Positions 1 through 10,864 of a stretch of 64,000 bases of DNA are shown one piece after another (within the stretch, counting starts at the first letter, position 1; each line of letters begins with the position of its first letter). Under the pieces are notes generated by a model. The model was not told the origin of the DNA and made no database searches. It saw nothing but the letters and a program-made list of their open reading frames with translations. The DNA comes from Chamaelirium japonicum (taxonomy: Eukaryota > Streptophyta > Magnoliopsida > Liliales > Melanthiaceae), in contig OX393549.1 in the NCBI GenBank assembly GCA_947650365.1, forward strand, positions 12,592,073-12,656,072, given 5' to 3'. The translations under genes were made by a program, and so were the position numbers.

Positions 1-50
1 CTCTTTGCGACTCTGGACTGACTGTCACCTTCACCCCTTCTGTTTGTGTT

Positions 51-2285
51 GTGCAGGATTCGCGGACGGATCAGAGGATTGGGCTGGGCCGTAGAGCAGG
101 AGGACTTTACCAGCTGGATCATCTACATGTGTCTTCTGTTCTTGTTGCATCTATCATGTCTGTTACTTATGATGCCGACCTGTGGCACAGAAGGTTAGGT
201 CATATATCGAGTAATCGGCTCAAAAGCGTTTTCCGTTCGGGCGCTTTGGGTCGGGTGTCCTTCTCCCCTCTCTCTGTATGTACGGGTTGTAGATTGGCAA
301 AGCATCTAGCTCTTTCCTTCTCTACTAGTGCTTCCCAATCTGCTGCTTTATTTGATTTAGTACATTCTGACAATTAGGGTCTTGCACCTGTTACATCTAT
401 TTCTAGTTTCATGTATTATGTTTATTTTATCGATGACTACTCTAGGTGCACCTAGGTTTATCTTATGCGTCACCGGTCTGAAGTCCCTTACATCTATAGG
501 AGATTCACCACTATGATACATACTCAGTTTGGTCGATGCATCAAGACTTTTCGGTCTGATTGTGCCAAGGAGTATCTCTCCTCTGAGATGCGTGAGATTC
601 TTCAATCTCACGGTACTCTTCACCAGCAGTCCTGTCCCCACACCCATGAGCAGAACGGAGTTCCCGAACGCAAGCATCGTCATGTCATTGAGACTGCATG
701 AACCTTGCTTCTTTCTGCGTCTGTTTCTCACTCCTACTGGGCTGAAGCTGTCATGACGGCTATCCACCTTATCAATATCACTCTGCCCTCTGCTCTGTCC
801 GGTGCCACTCCATATGAGCGTCTTCACTCCAGCCCACCTGACTACTCTCTTCTTCGCACGTTTGGCTACGCGTGCTTCGTTCTTCTTCCTCCCCATGAGC
901 GCAACAAACTCTCTGCTAGTTCTGTTAGGTGTGTTCACTTGGGGCTCACTCAGGAGCACAAGGGGTATCGTTGCTACGATCCCTTGGCTTGCCGGATCCG
1001 TGTCTCTCGTCATGTTTCTTTTGTTGAGGATGTCCCGTACTTTTTCCCTGAGTCTCGGGATCTTTCCTTACCTCCTGCGCCACCCGCCTCGCCCTTATCA
1101 CTTCTCCACATCACTGTTCTACTTCCGTATTCTGCTGCCCCACCCACGCCTCCTTCATCTCCATCTTCCCCGCCACCTCCACTACCACCACCTCCTCCGT
1201 CTCCCTCGCCACCTCCACCACCAGCACCACCTGTCACGCATGTCTACGTTCGTCGCTCTACAGTTCCTCCCCCCGAGTTGGTTTCTGCTGGTACCACCTC
1301 TCCACCTGCAGTTGCTCCCTCCTCACCGGTCGTGGATCCTGCACCTGTTCGGCGCCACCCAACGTGCGAACATCACCCTCCTGACAGATATGACTACTCC
1401 CCAGACAGGTTTGGCTACTATGCCTTTACCTCTGACTCTCTTGACTCCTCTGGCTACTCTGTCATTGCCTCCTATTCTCCATCTTTTCAAGCTTTTCTTA
1501 CTGCACTTCACACCCACCGGGAGCCCCAGTCGTACCGTGAAGCAGTTTTACACCCAGAATGGCGGCAGGCCATGTCAGTAGAGCTTGAGGCTTTTCAGCG
1601 GACCCAGACATGGGATTTGGTGCCTTGTCCCTCAGGCATGGTGCCTGTTAGCTGCAAGTGGATATTCAAGGTCAAGACTCGACCTGATGGATCCATTGAG
1701 CGACACAAGGCCCGTCTCGTTGCTTGTGGCTTCTCCCAGGAGTATGGGATTGATTACGAGGAGACGTTTGCTCCAGTTGCTCGAATGACTACTGTTCGTA
1801 CCCTCTTAGTTGTGGCAGCTGCTCGAGGGTAGCCTCTCCATCAGATGGATGTCACCAATGCATTCCTTCACGGTGATCTCTCCGAGGAAGTATATATGGC
1901 CCCTCCTCCTGGCATTTCAGTTCCTCCAGGGCACGTTTGTCGTTTACGCTGTGTTATCTACGGGCTCAAACAAGCACCTCGGGCATGGTTTGAGTGCTTC
2001 CACAGTACAGTCCTGGCAGCTGGGTTTGTTGAGAGATACTCTGACTACGCTCTGTTCACCCGCTCCTCCAGTCAGGGTATTGTTGTGCTGCTTTTGTATG
2101 TGGATGATATGATCATCACCGGGGATGACAGTGCTACCATAGCTTCCCTTCAGCGTCACCTCCAGAGCCAGTTTGAGATGAAGGATCTAGGCCCTCTCCG
2201 GTACTTTCTTAGGCTTGAGATTGCTCGGTCTGCTCGAGGATTGCTGATCTCCCAGCAAAAGTACATCTCCGATATTCTTGCCGAG
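51..2285 (+). pseudogene. copy A pol, part 1: GAG-pre-integrase, integrase core, linker, RT
   Basis: One frame runs through the whole segment. GAG-pre-integrase is seen as LWHRRLGH followed by CTGCRLAKH near 180-300. The integrase core shows FIDDYSR near 430, TFRSDCAKEY near 548-577 (second Asp) and NGVPERKHRH near 654 (Glu). A proline-rich linker covers about 1075-1250. RT begins near 1600 (WDLVPCPSG, CKWIFKVKTR) and shows NAFLHGDL near 1857 and the catalytic YVDD at 2097-2108. Stops break the frame at 375-377 (TAG), 453-455 (TAG), 699-701 (TGA) and 1830-1832 (TAG). Where copy D can be compared these were Trp or Arg codons. No frameshift is needed over these 2.2 kb. The reading frame ends at the solo-LTR insertion. 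Confidence 0.9.
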
Positions 2286-3610
2286 TGATGCAGGCGCCGA
2301 TAAGGTGCACTACAATCTTAAACCCTTTTAGGGTTCCCTTTGGTCAATAACTAGATTTAGTGATCAATATAGCGACGTATAGCTCAAAAGGACATCAAAT
2401 ATAAGTTATTTCGCGCAGGACTAAAAGTCTACGCAATCAACATAAAGCAGATTTCAGATTGAACAATAAAGAACGCAATATTATCACAAAACTAATTTCA
2501 GCAAATAATAGATTCAATCTTAGCAATAGATATGAAAATTTAACAATAGGTTTGCATCAGATTTTTCACTAAAAATAGGTTAGATATGCTTGCTAGGGTT
2601 ATCGACAGACTATAGATAGCAAAACTAATGAATAGGCATATGTTAGGGCTTCAACTAGCGATGAAAGGGAAGATGACGGCTGCGATGCGGAGCGGAGGCA
2701 ATGGAAACAAATGAAAACGATGCGGATGCGAAGGGAAATAAAGTAAAAGATAGATACTGCCTGGGGTTTTCCGCCGTGGGTCGATTGCGAGGATGCGCCG
2801 ATGATCCCGCACACGGAGCAAGGCCGGACGTCGGGAGAAGCCGGAACCTTCGGAAGAACAACACCGAGGCCTTCACGAGGCGAAGTCGCGGATGCGGCGA
2901 GGGTCGGGGACACGAGTCACTCCCGGAAGCTCTCACATAGAGGTACGAATTTCAGCAATGATCAAAACTCAAATCTTCTTCTATCTTCCCCTTTTTGTAG
3001 AACTAGGGTTTCTTTTTGGATGGCCAAGATCAAAGGGAAATAAGGGGGAATGGTGGGGATACAATGGGCCAAGAAAGGAAAGGAAAAGAGAGAGAAATAA
3101 GGGGAAGAAGAGAGAGAGAAGAGAGGGGACGGAAGAGGGGGCGGATTGGCTCGATTTCCGTGCAGGCAAGGGACGGACAAAAGCCCTAATTGAAGTCCAC
3201 ATAGTCCTAATTGAAGCCCAATTGATGCCACATCATCAAATTTAAGTTATTTTGCTATCTAACCGTCGGTTTCGAGACATAATCTCGTCCGTCGGAACCC
3301 CGCAAACACACACACCCAGAATTTATTAATAACATGCAGAAAACTCACCCGAGAAGATCCGGATTCAATCCGAAAAGCTCTCGAATGAGATCATGGACAT
3401 CGCCCATGAATTAGGCAAGAACATAACTAATACTAAGTGCAGAAATTAGACCAAAAACATAGAAAATGGGCCAAAAACTGAAATAAACGGCTATAAGTCC
3501 TCAAATGGATAATGTCTTCCATGCATAAAATAAAATGACTGAAATAAATCTTTCTGGCGACGAACTGAAGATGCAGCGATGATCTGATGATGCTGATCAG
3601 GCCTGCATCA
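2286..3610 (-). mobile_element. solo LTR of a gypsy-like element nested in copy A
   Basis: The segment starts TGATGCAGGC and ends GCCTGCATCA, a perfect 10-bp inverted end with TG...CA termini. It is flanked by CCGAG at 2281-2285 and 3611-3615. Removing it and one CCGAG restores the RT reading frame (ILAE joined to ATLIDSRT), matching copy D. At 1,325 bp, with no internal coding or second LTR, it fits a solo LTR left by LTR-LTR recombination. Orientation is inferred as minus because that strand carries a pyrimidine-rich leader-like stretch (about 2960-3230) followed by AACCCTAG. It shares only its termini with the LTRs at 49647-54734, so it is a different family. Confidence 0.85.
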
Positions 3611-3615
3611 CCGAG

Positions 3616-4371
3616 GCTACTCTTATTGATTCTCGTACTGTTGACACGCCTATGGAGCTCAACTTGAAGCTCCTCTCTACAGATGGTGAGCCTCTCCCTG
3701 ATATCTCTCGTTATCAGCGGCTGGTTGGGATGCTCGTTTATCTCACCATGACTAGGCCTGGCATTGCCCATGCCGTTGGTATTTGTCAGCCAGTTTGTTC
3801 AGTCTCCTCGCTCGATTCATTATGCAGCAGTCCTTCGGATTATTCGGTATCTCCGTGGCACTGTCACTCGATCACTATTGTTTCCCTCCACATCTCCACT
3901 GGTTCTGCGTGCTTACTCCAATGCAGATTGGGCTGGAGATGTTGCTACTCGTCGATCTACCACCGACTACTGTAAGTTCCTTGGTGATTCCCTCATTTCT
4001 TGGCGCAGCAAAAAACAGGAATCTGTTGCGCGCTCCAGCACTGAAGTCGAATACCGAGCTATGGCTTCCACCACTGCAAAGATTGTCTAGCTTCGATGTC
4101 TTCTACTCGACTTGGGAGGATTTCTGGGGCTACACCTCTATTCTGTGACAACCAAAGTGCTATTCAAATTGCTAGCAATCCGGTTTTTCATGAGCGGACC
4201 AAACACATCGAGGTCGACTGTCATTATGCTCAGCAGGAGTTTCTTGCAAACATCATCTCCTTGCCGTTCATTCCCTCGACAGAGCAAACTGCTGATTTTC
4301 TCACAAAGCCCCCGGCGATTGCTAGATTTCGTCATTTTATAAGCAAACTCTCGGTACATGATCCACCGTGA
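3616..4371 (+). pseudogene. copy A pol, part 2: RT C-terminus and RNase H
   Basis: Continues the RT after the solo LTR: DSRTVDTPMEL, then [24 protein letters not shown]. An extra base near 3781-3785 shifts the frame. RNase H follows in the next frame with [29 protein letters not shown] and, after a stop at 4088-4090 and another shift, LFCDNQSAIQIASNP, HIEVDCHY and TADFLTK. The stop at 4088-4090 sits where related proteins have Trp (EIVWLRRLL). All four RNase H landmark regions can be found, but in different frames, so no active enzyme can be made. Confidence 0.88.
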
Positions 4372-4373
4372 GT

Positions 4374-4384
4374 TTGAGGAGGAG
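4374..4384 (+). other. polypurine tract of copy A
   Basis: The purine run TTGAGGAGGAG lies directly before the 3' LTR start TGTTAATG. This is the plus-strand priming site position for LTR elements. The same place in copy D reads AAGGGGGAG on its coding strand. Confidence 0.75.
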
Positions 4385-4523
4385 TGTTAATGTATATACC
4401 GGGTCGGGTTCTATGTACAGCAAGGTCGGGTTCTATGTGTATACATGTACTTATATATTGGGCATCAGTCCCTCAATGAGAACTATTCTATTCTCTCCAA
4501 ACCCTAGCCGTCATCTCCTAACA
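4385..4523 (+). repeat. 3' LTR of copy A (139 bp)
   Basis: Begins TGTTAATGTATATACC and ends CATCTCCTAACA. It is the same length as, and closely similar to, the two LTRs of copy D in reverse complement. It contains a TATA-like TTATATATTG near 4450. Host sequence ATCCA follows; the matching duplication would be outside the window. Confidence 0.9.
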
Positions 4524-5586
4524 ATCCACTTAGAACCTTCCATCATACAATCTAAAGTTTTTCACTACAAGCTTGGTGTGCTTAAGTGAATCCACTGCAC
4601 TTAATCTGAAATCTTTGGGCCTAGTTGGTCCAAGAGTGTAAACTCAAAGTGAACTTGGTTGGACTTGCTTTTGATCAGCCAAGTTGTTACGAGCTTTCGT
4701 CTCTCTAATTGTTTGTCCTTGGGTATAGCGACATAGACCGCTTACCCATATTCAGTAGACAAAAGGCCTTGTATGCTTAATCGATTAATGGTCCACTAAT
4801 TATGTGGTTAAAAGGGTTGGGCTCTAAGACTATACTACGACATCAAGATTGGGTTGCTACTTATTAGGTCATAATGGCTAGTGACCTTTGTTAACCATGT
4901 TTAGTGTGCTTAAGTTTTACATTGTAAATTTTCCTTTCCAGTGAAGTTGCCAAACTCGATGACGCTAAGGGCCAAAACCAATTCCATTCATTTAGCTAGA
5001 GTTGAAGATATATACTAAGCAATCAACCTTTGAATATAGGACAGACTATTATATTGCTTGTGGACAGGTATAGTCCTACTTTGATTTATTGAACTTGTGT
5101 TGTCCGCTATGGAATTGTAATTCTTGTCGTCATTTTCTGTAGGCCATTGGACTTGTGTAATCCATAATAAGTAATAAGAGTATAAGCAAAAATATTTGAA
5201 AAAATCTTCGATACATGTTGTGGATCATAAAGAATGTGTGCAAAGGTTTTCCATCATGGGCCTTGTTAGGTTATGACTCATTTTTTGAGAACACTAACTG
5301 ACCAGGGCTTGCATACCCTAGAGCCAAAGTATGGCATGTAACCTAGGCTTCGTTTGGTTCGAAGTATCCGGTGCAGTAAGTCGCTTTGAGGTAAGTATTG
5401 AGGATACCGGTATGACTTACCGCATTTGTTTTGCAGTATCCGGAACAGTAAGTCGCTTTCGTGTCTCTGAGATACCTCATAACTGAGGCAACTCAATACC
5501 ACAAAATAAGTGGTAAGGCAAATACCTCGTAGCCATAAAACCTCAAAGGATGCTTCGAATAGGGTAAATCTCCACAATAGCTTTGT
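4524..5586. other. non-coding DNA, no gene recognised
   Basis: I see no convincing ORF. Around 5345-5460 a short motif (GTATCCGG, then CAGTAAGTCGCTTT) occurs twice. The left end reads GGCTTCGTTTGGTTCG, which resembles a plant MITE end, but I cannot find a matching right end. On the minus strand this could be intron of the Rab gene at 6407-6554. Confidence 0.4.
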
Positions 5587-5918
5587 TGACCCATGAAATT
5601 TTGACCCATCATCCTAATTGCTGGATTCAAGTTTCAGAATGCGTTGATTTTTTGTGAGGATGATCAACATACCATAGATAGAATACCTTCAAACTTATAG
5701 TAGATTCTAAAACCTCTAGGGCCATCAAATGTTATAAACTTTTTCGACCGTCAATTTCAACCGTTTATTTGAAGAGCACAGTTAATGCACTAGAGGTTTT
5801 AAAATGTGCTGATTTTTTTTTAGGATGATCAACATACCATAAATAGCACCTCTACAAAAAATCAACAAATTCTGAAATCCGAATCCAACGATTAGGATGA
5901 TGGATCAAATATGGATCA
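5587..5918. mobile_element. MITE-like element with long terminal inverted repeats
   Basis: The left end (TGACCCATG... then GACCCATCATCCTAAT) matches the reverse complement of the right end (TGATCCATA... then GATCCATCATCCTAAT). The match continues through TTTCAGAAT and GTTGATTTTTT for about 70 bp with scattered mismatches. A second internal motif, AGGATGATCAACATACCATA, occurs in both halves in direct orientation. There is no ORF. A clear target duplication was not found. Long imperfect TIRs suggest a Mutator-like non-autonomous element, but the superfamily is not proven. Confidence 0.6.
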
Positions 5919-6406
5919 GCTGATCCTGACCCTATGCCAATATATCCCAAGTTCCAACGGATCTCTGAATTGCAAATCGCAATTAACCAATAGATGTTTG
6001 AATTATAAATTACAGTTAGGATGTTACTACTGATTCCTCACCAAAGCATTTGATCTGACAATTGTGAATTTTTTTTCGTCATGTTACTGTTTTTGTGTTT
6101 CGTGTAGAACCCGATTACTGTTCTATCATACCACACAACCTAACACAGAATTCCACACCGAAACATTCCAACGAACCCTGATCGACATTGAAGGAAATCC
6201 GCATAAACCTCGAGAAATCGATCTAGAAATCGCAACTGAACCGACGAGATGCGAAACAAGAAAGATTCATCCAATCTATGATCACCAAGGACAAAGAGCA
6301 AATTCTGATTGAAACCCAAGTAGGCGCCTCGGCCGAAACAACAGATCTCCGAAGGAACTTGCCATTTCACCCTAATATTCAAAGAGGAAATCGATCATGT
6401 CCATAC
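5919..6406 (-). other. presumed start of intron 1 of the RABC2-like gene
   Basis: On the minus strand, exon 1 ends in a GT donor (GTATGG, at 6406-6401) placed exactly where homology to Rab proteins stops. Downstream sequence is T-rich and has no Rab-like coding. No second exon with the WDTAGQE motif was found between here and 4524. Intron extent is therefore unknown and may run into or beyond copy A. Confidence 0.5.
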
Positions 6407-6554
6407 CGATGGTCGGAGAGATATCTTCGACATGGCTGGAGATGAAGCTGACCAGAAGGCTGCTCTTCCCCACCCCTGAGTCCCCGATGAGGAGGATCTT
6501 GAAAGAGTAGTCGTAGCTGCTGCTGCTTCCTGGCCCCGACGACGACCCCATCAA
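6407..6554 (-). CDS. RABC2: RABC2-like small GTPase, exon 1 only
   Basis: The minus strand encodes 49 residues plus one base. They begin MMGSSSG, with a Ser-rich linker, then [26 protein letters not shown] and [16 protein letters not shown] is the P-loop (G1) that binds GTP phosphates, and SPTIG is the switch I/G2 threonine region. The MGSSSG start and the [19 protein letters not shown] wording match plant RABC2 (Rab18-type) proteins, which act in membrane trafficking. Either of the two adjacent Met codons could be the start; the second matches the family N-terminus. The exon ends in phase 1 at a GT donor after the Ile codon. The usual ~210-residue protein needs further exons, none of which is visible. 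It is either the 5' exon of a real gene with a very long intron or a stranded fragment. Confidence 0.78.
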
Positions 6555-6608
6555 TCACCGCACACAAAGATCCCCCAGGCCTTGTGAAAACAAGAACTGG
6601 GTGGTGCT

Positions 6609-6663
<55 letters not shown>

Positions 6664-6765
6664 GAAATTAAAAAAAAAAAAGAGCAATAAAGAGAGAAGG
6701 GAGAAGGGGTGGGGGAGATGAAAGGGAAAGGCATCGGCATCGGTACTTTCCCCACCACCATACGG
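6555..6765 (-). promoter_or_regulatory. 5' leader of the RABC2-like exon with CT-repeat tract
   Basis: Upstream of the start codon on the minus strand lies a CTCTCT tract about 49 bp long, followed upstream by a T-rich run and further CT-rich sequence. Pyrimidine-rich CT-repeat leaders are common in plant 5' UTRs. I do not see a convincing TATA box, so the transcription start is not assigned. Confidence 0.5.
6611..6659. repeat. (AG)n microsatellite, ~24 units
   Basis: An uninterrupted AG dinucleotide run on the + strand (CT on the strand of the Rab exon). It is likely polymorphic in length. Confidence 0.97.
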
Positions 6766-7460
6766 AGTTGCAGACGGTCGAGAACACAGCTGACAAATGG
6801 ATGCTTTTCTTTAGCTCCATCCCAGCTCCTGCTACGTTCCCACCCACACGCGTTTGTCCCGGCCGTTGCCGTTTTAAATTTTATTGCGGGTTGATATTCT
6901 CACCCCCTCACCTTCAGAGCCCGCCCCCGCCAAACGCATGCCCTCGATCACGGATCATTTGTCGTCCGTCAACGACTCCGCACACTGCTGACCGCAGTTG
7001 TCCCCATTGCAACTCCCATGCAGCCAGTGCCTCACTTGTCTATGCACTCCATGCAATTGCATATACTCATGCTACCTGGGACTTTGTGATGAACCTTGGG
7101 GATTGATCGAGGACCTCAACACATCTCTCCCCTTGTCCATATTACCACCGCTCTGTTTGTATCCTCCCCACCCTCATACACCATAATCATAATTCCTTAT
7201 TTTGTTGCCACTATTGTGTTGTTTCTTTGCTTTTAAAATCTTTGTGTGGTTATTCACGTATGATCATTTGTTTGTTTGGCTAGTTTTAAGATCTCGATCA
7301 AAAAAAGTCAGAAACCGACCAATCTCTACAAGGTGTGATCCTAAATCGACACCAGTAAAGTTTGGTTGGGTTCGCTTGTTATCGGTGTTGTTTAAACTGA
7401 GTCAAGACCCCTTTATATTGCTCGAGTATATGCTAATAGTTAATTTGAACCTATCCGAAC
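6766..7460. other. intergenic DNA upstream of the Rab exon
   Basis: C-rich then AT-rich sequence with only short ORFs and no recognisable domain. It may contain the promoter of the minus-strand Rab exon. Copia integrase homology begins just to the right. Confidence 0.4.
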
Positions 7461-7844
7461 TTGGTTTACACCAATAATGTTCTTACTAGAGGTGCTAAGA
7501 GATACTTAATCACTTTTATATATGAATTCATTAAGGATTATGTTGTCTATCTTATAAAGACTAAGGATGAAGCCTTAGATAGATTCAAAACCTTCCAAAA
7601 GAAGGTAGAAAATCAAACCGAGAAGAAAGTTAAAACTCTTAGGCCTGATCAAGGAGGTGAATACACCTCAATGGACTTTTCCAAATTCTGTGAAGACCAA
7701 GGGATAACCCATGGGACTACTGCTACTTATGATCCTCGATCTAATGGGGTAGCTGAGAGGAAGAATAGAATCTTTTTGAATATGGTGAATTCCATGATCA
7801 CTAGCTCATGCTTAGCCAACCATTATGGCGAGCTGCTCTTCTGA
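7461..7844 (+). pseudogene. copy B integrase fragment
   Basis: A 127-residue open stretch carries the copia integrase core: RYLITFIYEF (first-Asp region, degraded), YLIKTKDEALDRFKTF, KTLRPDQGGEY (second Asp) and NGVAERKNR (catalytic Glu). The N-terminal zinc finger is missing. The reading stops at 7842-7844, and the remaining integrase continues out of frame to about 8150 (for example FIGFDYHSGAY). Confidence 0.85.
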
Positions 7845-8249
7845 CAACTTGTTATATCTTGAATAAAGTACCCCACAGACTCCTTGCTAACTCCATATGA
7901 AAAATGAACTAACAAGAAGCCAAGTTATAAACACTTCAAAGTGTGGAGATGCCTGACTAAGCTAAATATTCCTATATCTAAAAAGAGAAAACGTGGACCT
8001 AAGACTATTGATTTTGTCTTCATAGGCTTTGACTATCACAGTGGTGCATATTGATATTTTATTATCAAGTCCGAGGCTAACAAATTTGATAACAATACGA
8101 TCATTGAGTCTTGAAATACTATCTTTTTTGAGGATATATTTCCTTTAAAAGATAATATATCACAACATCTAGTCTCAGTTCCTTCTAATAGTTATTTGAT
8201 TTATTTACTTGTAATATTAAAAATGATCCCACCTCTTATAAAGAAGTAA

Positions 8250-9109
8250 TATTCTCCATGGATGCAAAATTTGGAAGCTAGGAAGCCATTAAAAGTGAAA
8301 TTGAATCCATCATGACAAAAAAATATTTGAATTCTTACTAATCTTTCACATAGGAATAAGTCATTTGGTTACAAGTGGATATTTAAAAGAAAACTGAGAC
8401 CAGATGTGTCTATTGAAAAATATAAGTTTAAACTTGTAACCAAATATTTCAAACATATAGAAGGAATTGACTATTTTGATACCTACTTACATGTCTACAT
8501 GATGTCTACAATCCGAGTGCTAAAAGCAATGACTCAATGTATGATCTTGACATCCATCAAATGGATTTAAAAACCACATTTTTGAATGGCGATTTGGAAG
8601 AGGAGATCTACATCAAATGGATTCACACCAACTGATCATCAGTACAAAGTTTGCAAATTTGTTAAGTCATTACATGGACTTAAACAAGCTTTGAAGCAAT
8701 GGCACAGAAAATTTAATAATGTCATTACTTTCTATGACTTTTTGATATTTGAATCAGAAAATGTGTATAATATAAAACAATTGGAAGTAACTTTGTTGTC
8801 TTATATCTTTATATCGATGATATATTGATATTCAAAAAATACTTTACAATGATTTTTGATGTAAGGAATTTTCTAAAGAAGAATTTTGATTTGAAAGACC
8901 ATTGTAAAACTAATACAATCTTAGGTCTTAAAATATTAAAGTCAAATAGTAAATTAGATCTTATCCAATTACACTATATTGAACAAGTACTAAAGATGTT
9001 TAATATGTTTGATTGTAAACCTATTAGTACACCTTATAGTTCTATCATGAAATTGAAGAAGAGCCAAAGTAAATTGCATCTCATGACTCAAATACTTCTA
9101 AATTATTAG
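8250..9109 (+). pseudogene. copy B reverse transcriptase fragment
   Basis: RT traces occur in shifting frames: SFGYKWIFKRKL near 8360, MDLKTTFLNGDLEEEIY near 8560-8615, VCKFVKSLHGLKQALKQW near 8647-8703, YLYIDDILIF near 8808-8835 (the catalytic YxDD region) and DLKDHCKTNTILGLKI near 8889. The C-terminal part reads IEQVLKMFNMFDCKPISTP. At least four frame changes or stops are needed to join these. Confidence 0.8.
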
Positions 9110-9329
9110 AAGTATTGTGTATTCGGCTAACTAAACGAGGCCAGACATCTCCTGTGTTATAGGAAGACTAACGTGTACACTAGTAGGGTTGATTAATCAT
9201 ATTAAAATGCATTAGAAAGGTAAATGAGATACCTTAAAAGAATCATAAATTATTATATCCACTATTTGATATTTCCCATTATATTGGAAGGATATATTGA
9301 TACAAACTAGATCTCTGATTCAGATGATT

Positions 9330-9748
9330 TGTATTCACTCATGGTGGAGGGGCTATCACTTAAAAATCCTCCAAGCATACTTTGATCACTAGATCCACTA
9401 TGGAATATGAGCTTATAGCCTTAGAAATGCCTGGAAGTAAATATGCCAATGATTAAGAATCATATTCATGCTATCTTAATCTAATGTGATAACCATGCTA
9501 CTATAGCAAAGGTTAGGTGCAAAAAGCACAATAATACAAAAACTTTTAGATATATCCAATTGAGACACAAGATTATGAGAAAGTTGGATTCTGATGAGGT
9601 TATTACCCTGAGTTATATCATATTAGAGAAAAATCTAGCTAATCCATTTACTAAGAGACTCTCTAAGAACCGTTTTCTTGAGTCCTCAAGAAGGATGAAG
9701 ATTTTGCCTATAAGTGAGCCACCATCAGTGGTAACCCAACATATCTGA
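9330..9748 (+). pseudogene. copy B RNase H fragment
   Basis: The last 62-residue open stretch (9560-9748) reads RHKIMRKLDSDEVITLSYI, then ILEKNLANPFTKRLSKN. This corresponds to the end of copia RNase H, where related proteins have DNIADPLTKGLS. Weaker RNase H traces extend upstream to about 9330 with many stops. Confidence 0.75.
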
Positions 9749-9750
9749 CT

Positions 9751-10649
9751 AGAGATCCAATGAAGTAGGTTCAATGGGTCTTAACAAACTCATTGAGTGA
9801 CTGAAATGAGTACTACATTAAGGATTTTTCTTAACTCATCCCTATAATACCAGTACTCTACTACAACTTCAATAGGAAGAGCACTTGCTCTAAATTAGTT
9901 CGAGAACTATAAAGCAAGGTATCTAATTGTAGGATACCCTTGGAGAATTAGCGATGCAAGTCTTATTGTGGGGCCATAATCCATGGGAAGTAGGTATTCC
10001 TTAAGACACTTATGAAACCAAATACTGCTCAAGGTTGTAATGCACAATCCCGTTAAGAATTTGACAAAGTGTGTTATTTTGTGTGTGCACGAAGGTTCAA
10101 CTTTAAGACATAGTTCACTTAGAACTTGCGTAAGTAGCGACTCTTAGTACTAGAAAGAGGTTCCTGTTAGGAGGACACGTTTCTTCAAAAAACACAGAAG
10201 CAGTTACCCAACAAATTCTATTTTCTAAATTTAAAATTTTGTGGTGATTGTTATAAATTTAAAGATTTTAAAATTAATTAAGGGAAATAATTTAGAGAGC
10301 TTTTCCCTCTCTTGCGAATATGTTTTATCACTTTAATTTGACCCACATTGATTGGAGGATTGAAGTGGGTGACCCTTATATGGGAGCTCATTCCAAAGCT
10401 CCTATTTGCCTCTAGAGTGGTAAGAAGAATAGTGAGTTGTCTATCGATTGAGTTATGCAAAGCACCACGAGATCATGCACGTGCGCGCATGTATGCGTAT
10501 ACGATTGTGCATTTAGGGAGTTTTGTTCACCCGCATGAAATGTGGGTGAAGGTTACCTTCCCCTCTGAATGATTTGTGGAAAAGAGTCAACCATGATGTT
10601 GATCATGGAAAATACATGGTGGCTATATTAGTTTTTATTTTTGGGAGAC
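9751..10649. other. probable copy B 3' remnant and unassigned DNA
   Basis: Directly follows the copy B RNase H and may hold its degraded 3' UTR and LTR, but I cannot find LTR boundaries or a polypurine tract. No ORF with recognisable content. Confidence 0.35.
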
Positions 10650-10652
10650 TTA

Positions 10653-10831
10653 GTGAGAGGTTCCTGACCAAGAAATCATTTTAAGGGAAAGGACAGGAAG
10701 AGATTGGTTTAGACTAAGGCCCCTGCAATCTAATCGAACCCCCACTGCCCCCCTCCCCCGTCGCTGCTGGACATAACCGAACCCCCCACCACCCTCCCCA
10801 GCCGCCGCCGCCAGATCTAACCGAAACCCCC

Positions 10832-10864
<33 letters not shown>

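Larger units (their letters stand above)
1..4523 (+). mobile_element. Ty1/copia LTR retrotransposon, copy A (5' end outside window)
   Basis: The element reads on the + strand as GAG-pre-integrase, integrase, reverse transcriptase, RNase H, polypurine tract and 3' LTR, which is the Ty1/copia order (integrase before RT). Its 5' LTR, gag and protease lie left of the window. The coding part is split at 2286-3610 by a solo LTR. Without that insertion about 3.19 kb is visible. The 139-bp LTR and the protein sequence match copy D (49192-59724, opposite strand), so the two are one family. The element is non-functional: several in-frame stops and at least one frameshift are visible. Confidence 0.93.
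7461..9748 (+). mobile_element. decayed Ty1/copia element, copy B
   Basis: Integrase, RT and RNase H fragments occur in copia order on the + strand within 2.3 kb, separated by many frameshifts and stops. No gag, protease or LTR could be delimited. The protein wording differs from copies A, C, D and E, so it is a different lineage. The sequence is more AT-rich than the neighbouring elements. The level of decay makes this the oldest recognisable element in the window. Confidence 0.85.

Noticed and set aside
1010-1237. Glycine-rich minus-strand ORF at 1010-1237
   Set aside because: It is the reverse of the proline-rich integrase-RT linker of copy A.
51-2285. Copy A as a host gene with introns between the open stretches
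   Set aside because: The stretches join in one frame through single stop codons and match copia pol throughout; no splice logic is needed.
5345-5570. A second MITE next to the long-TIR element (GGCTTCGTTTGGTTCG start)
   Set aside because: No matching right terminal repeat or duplication could be found.
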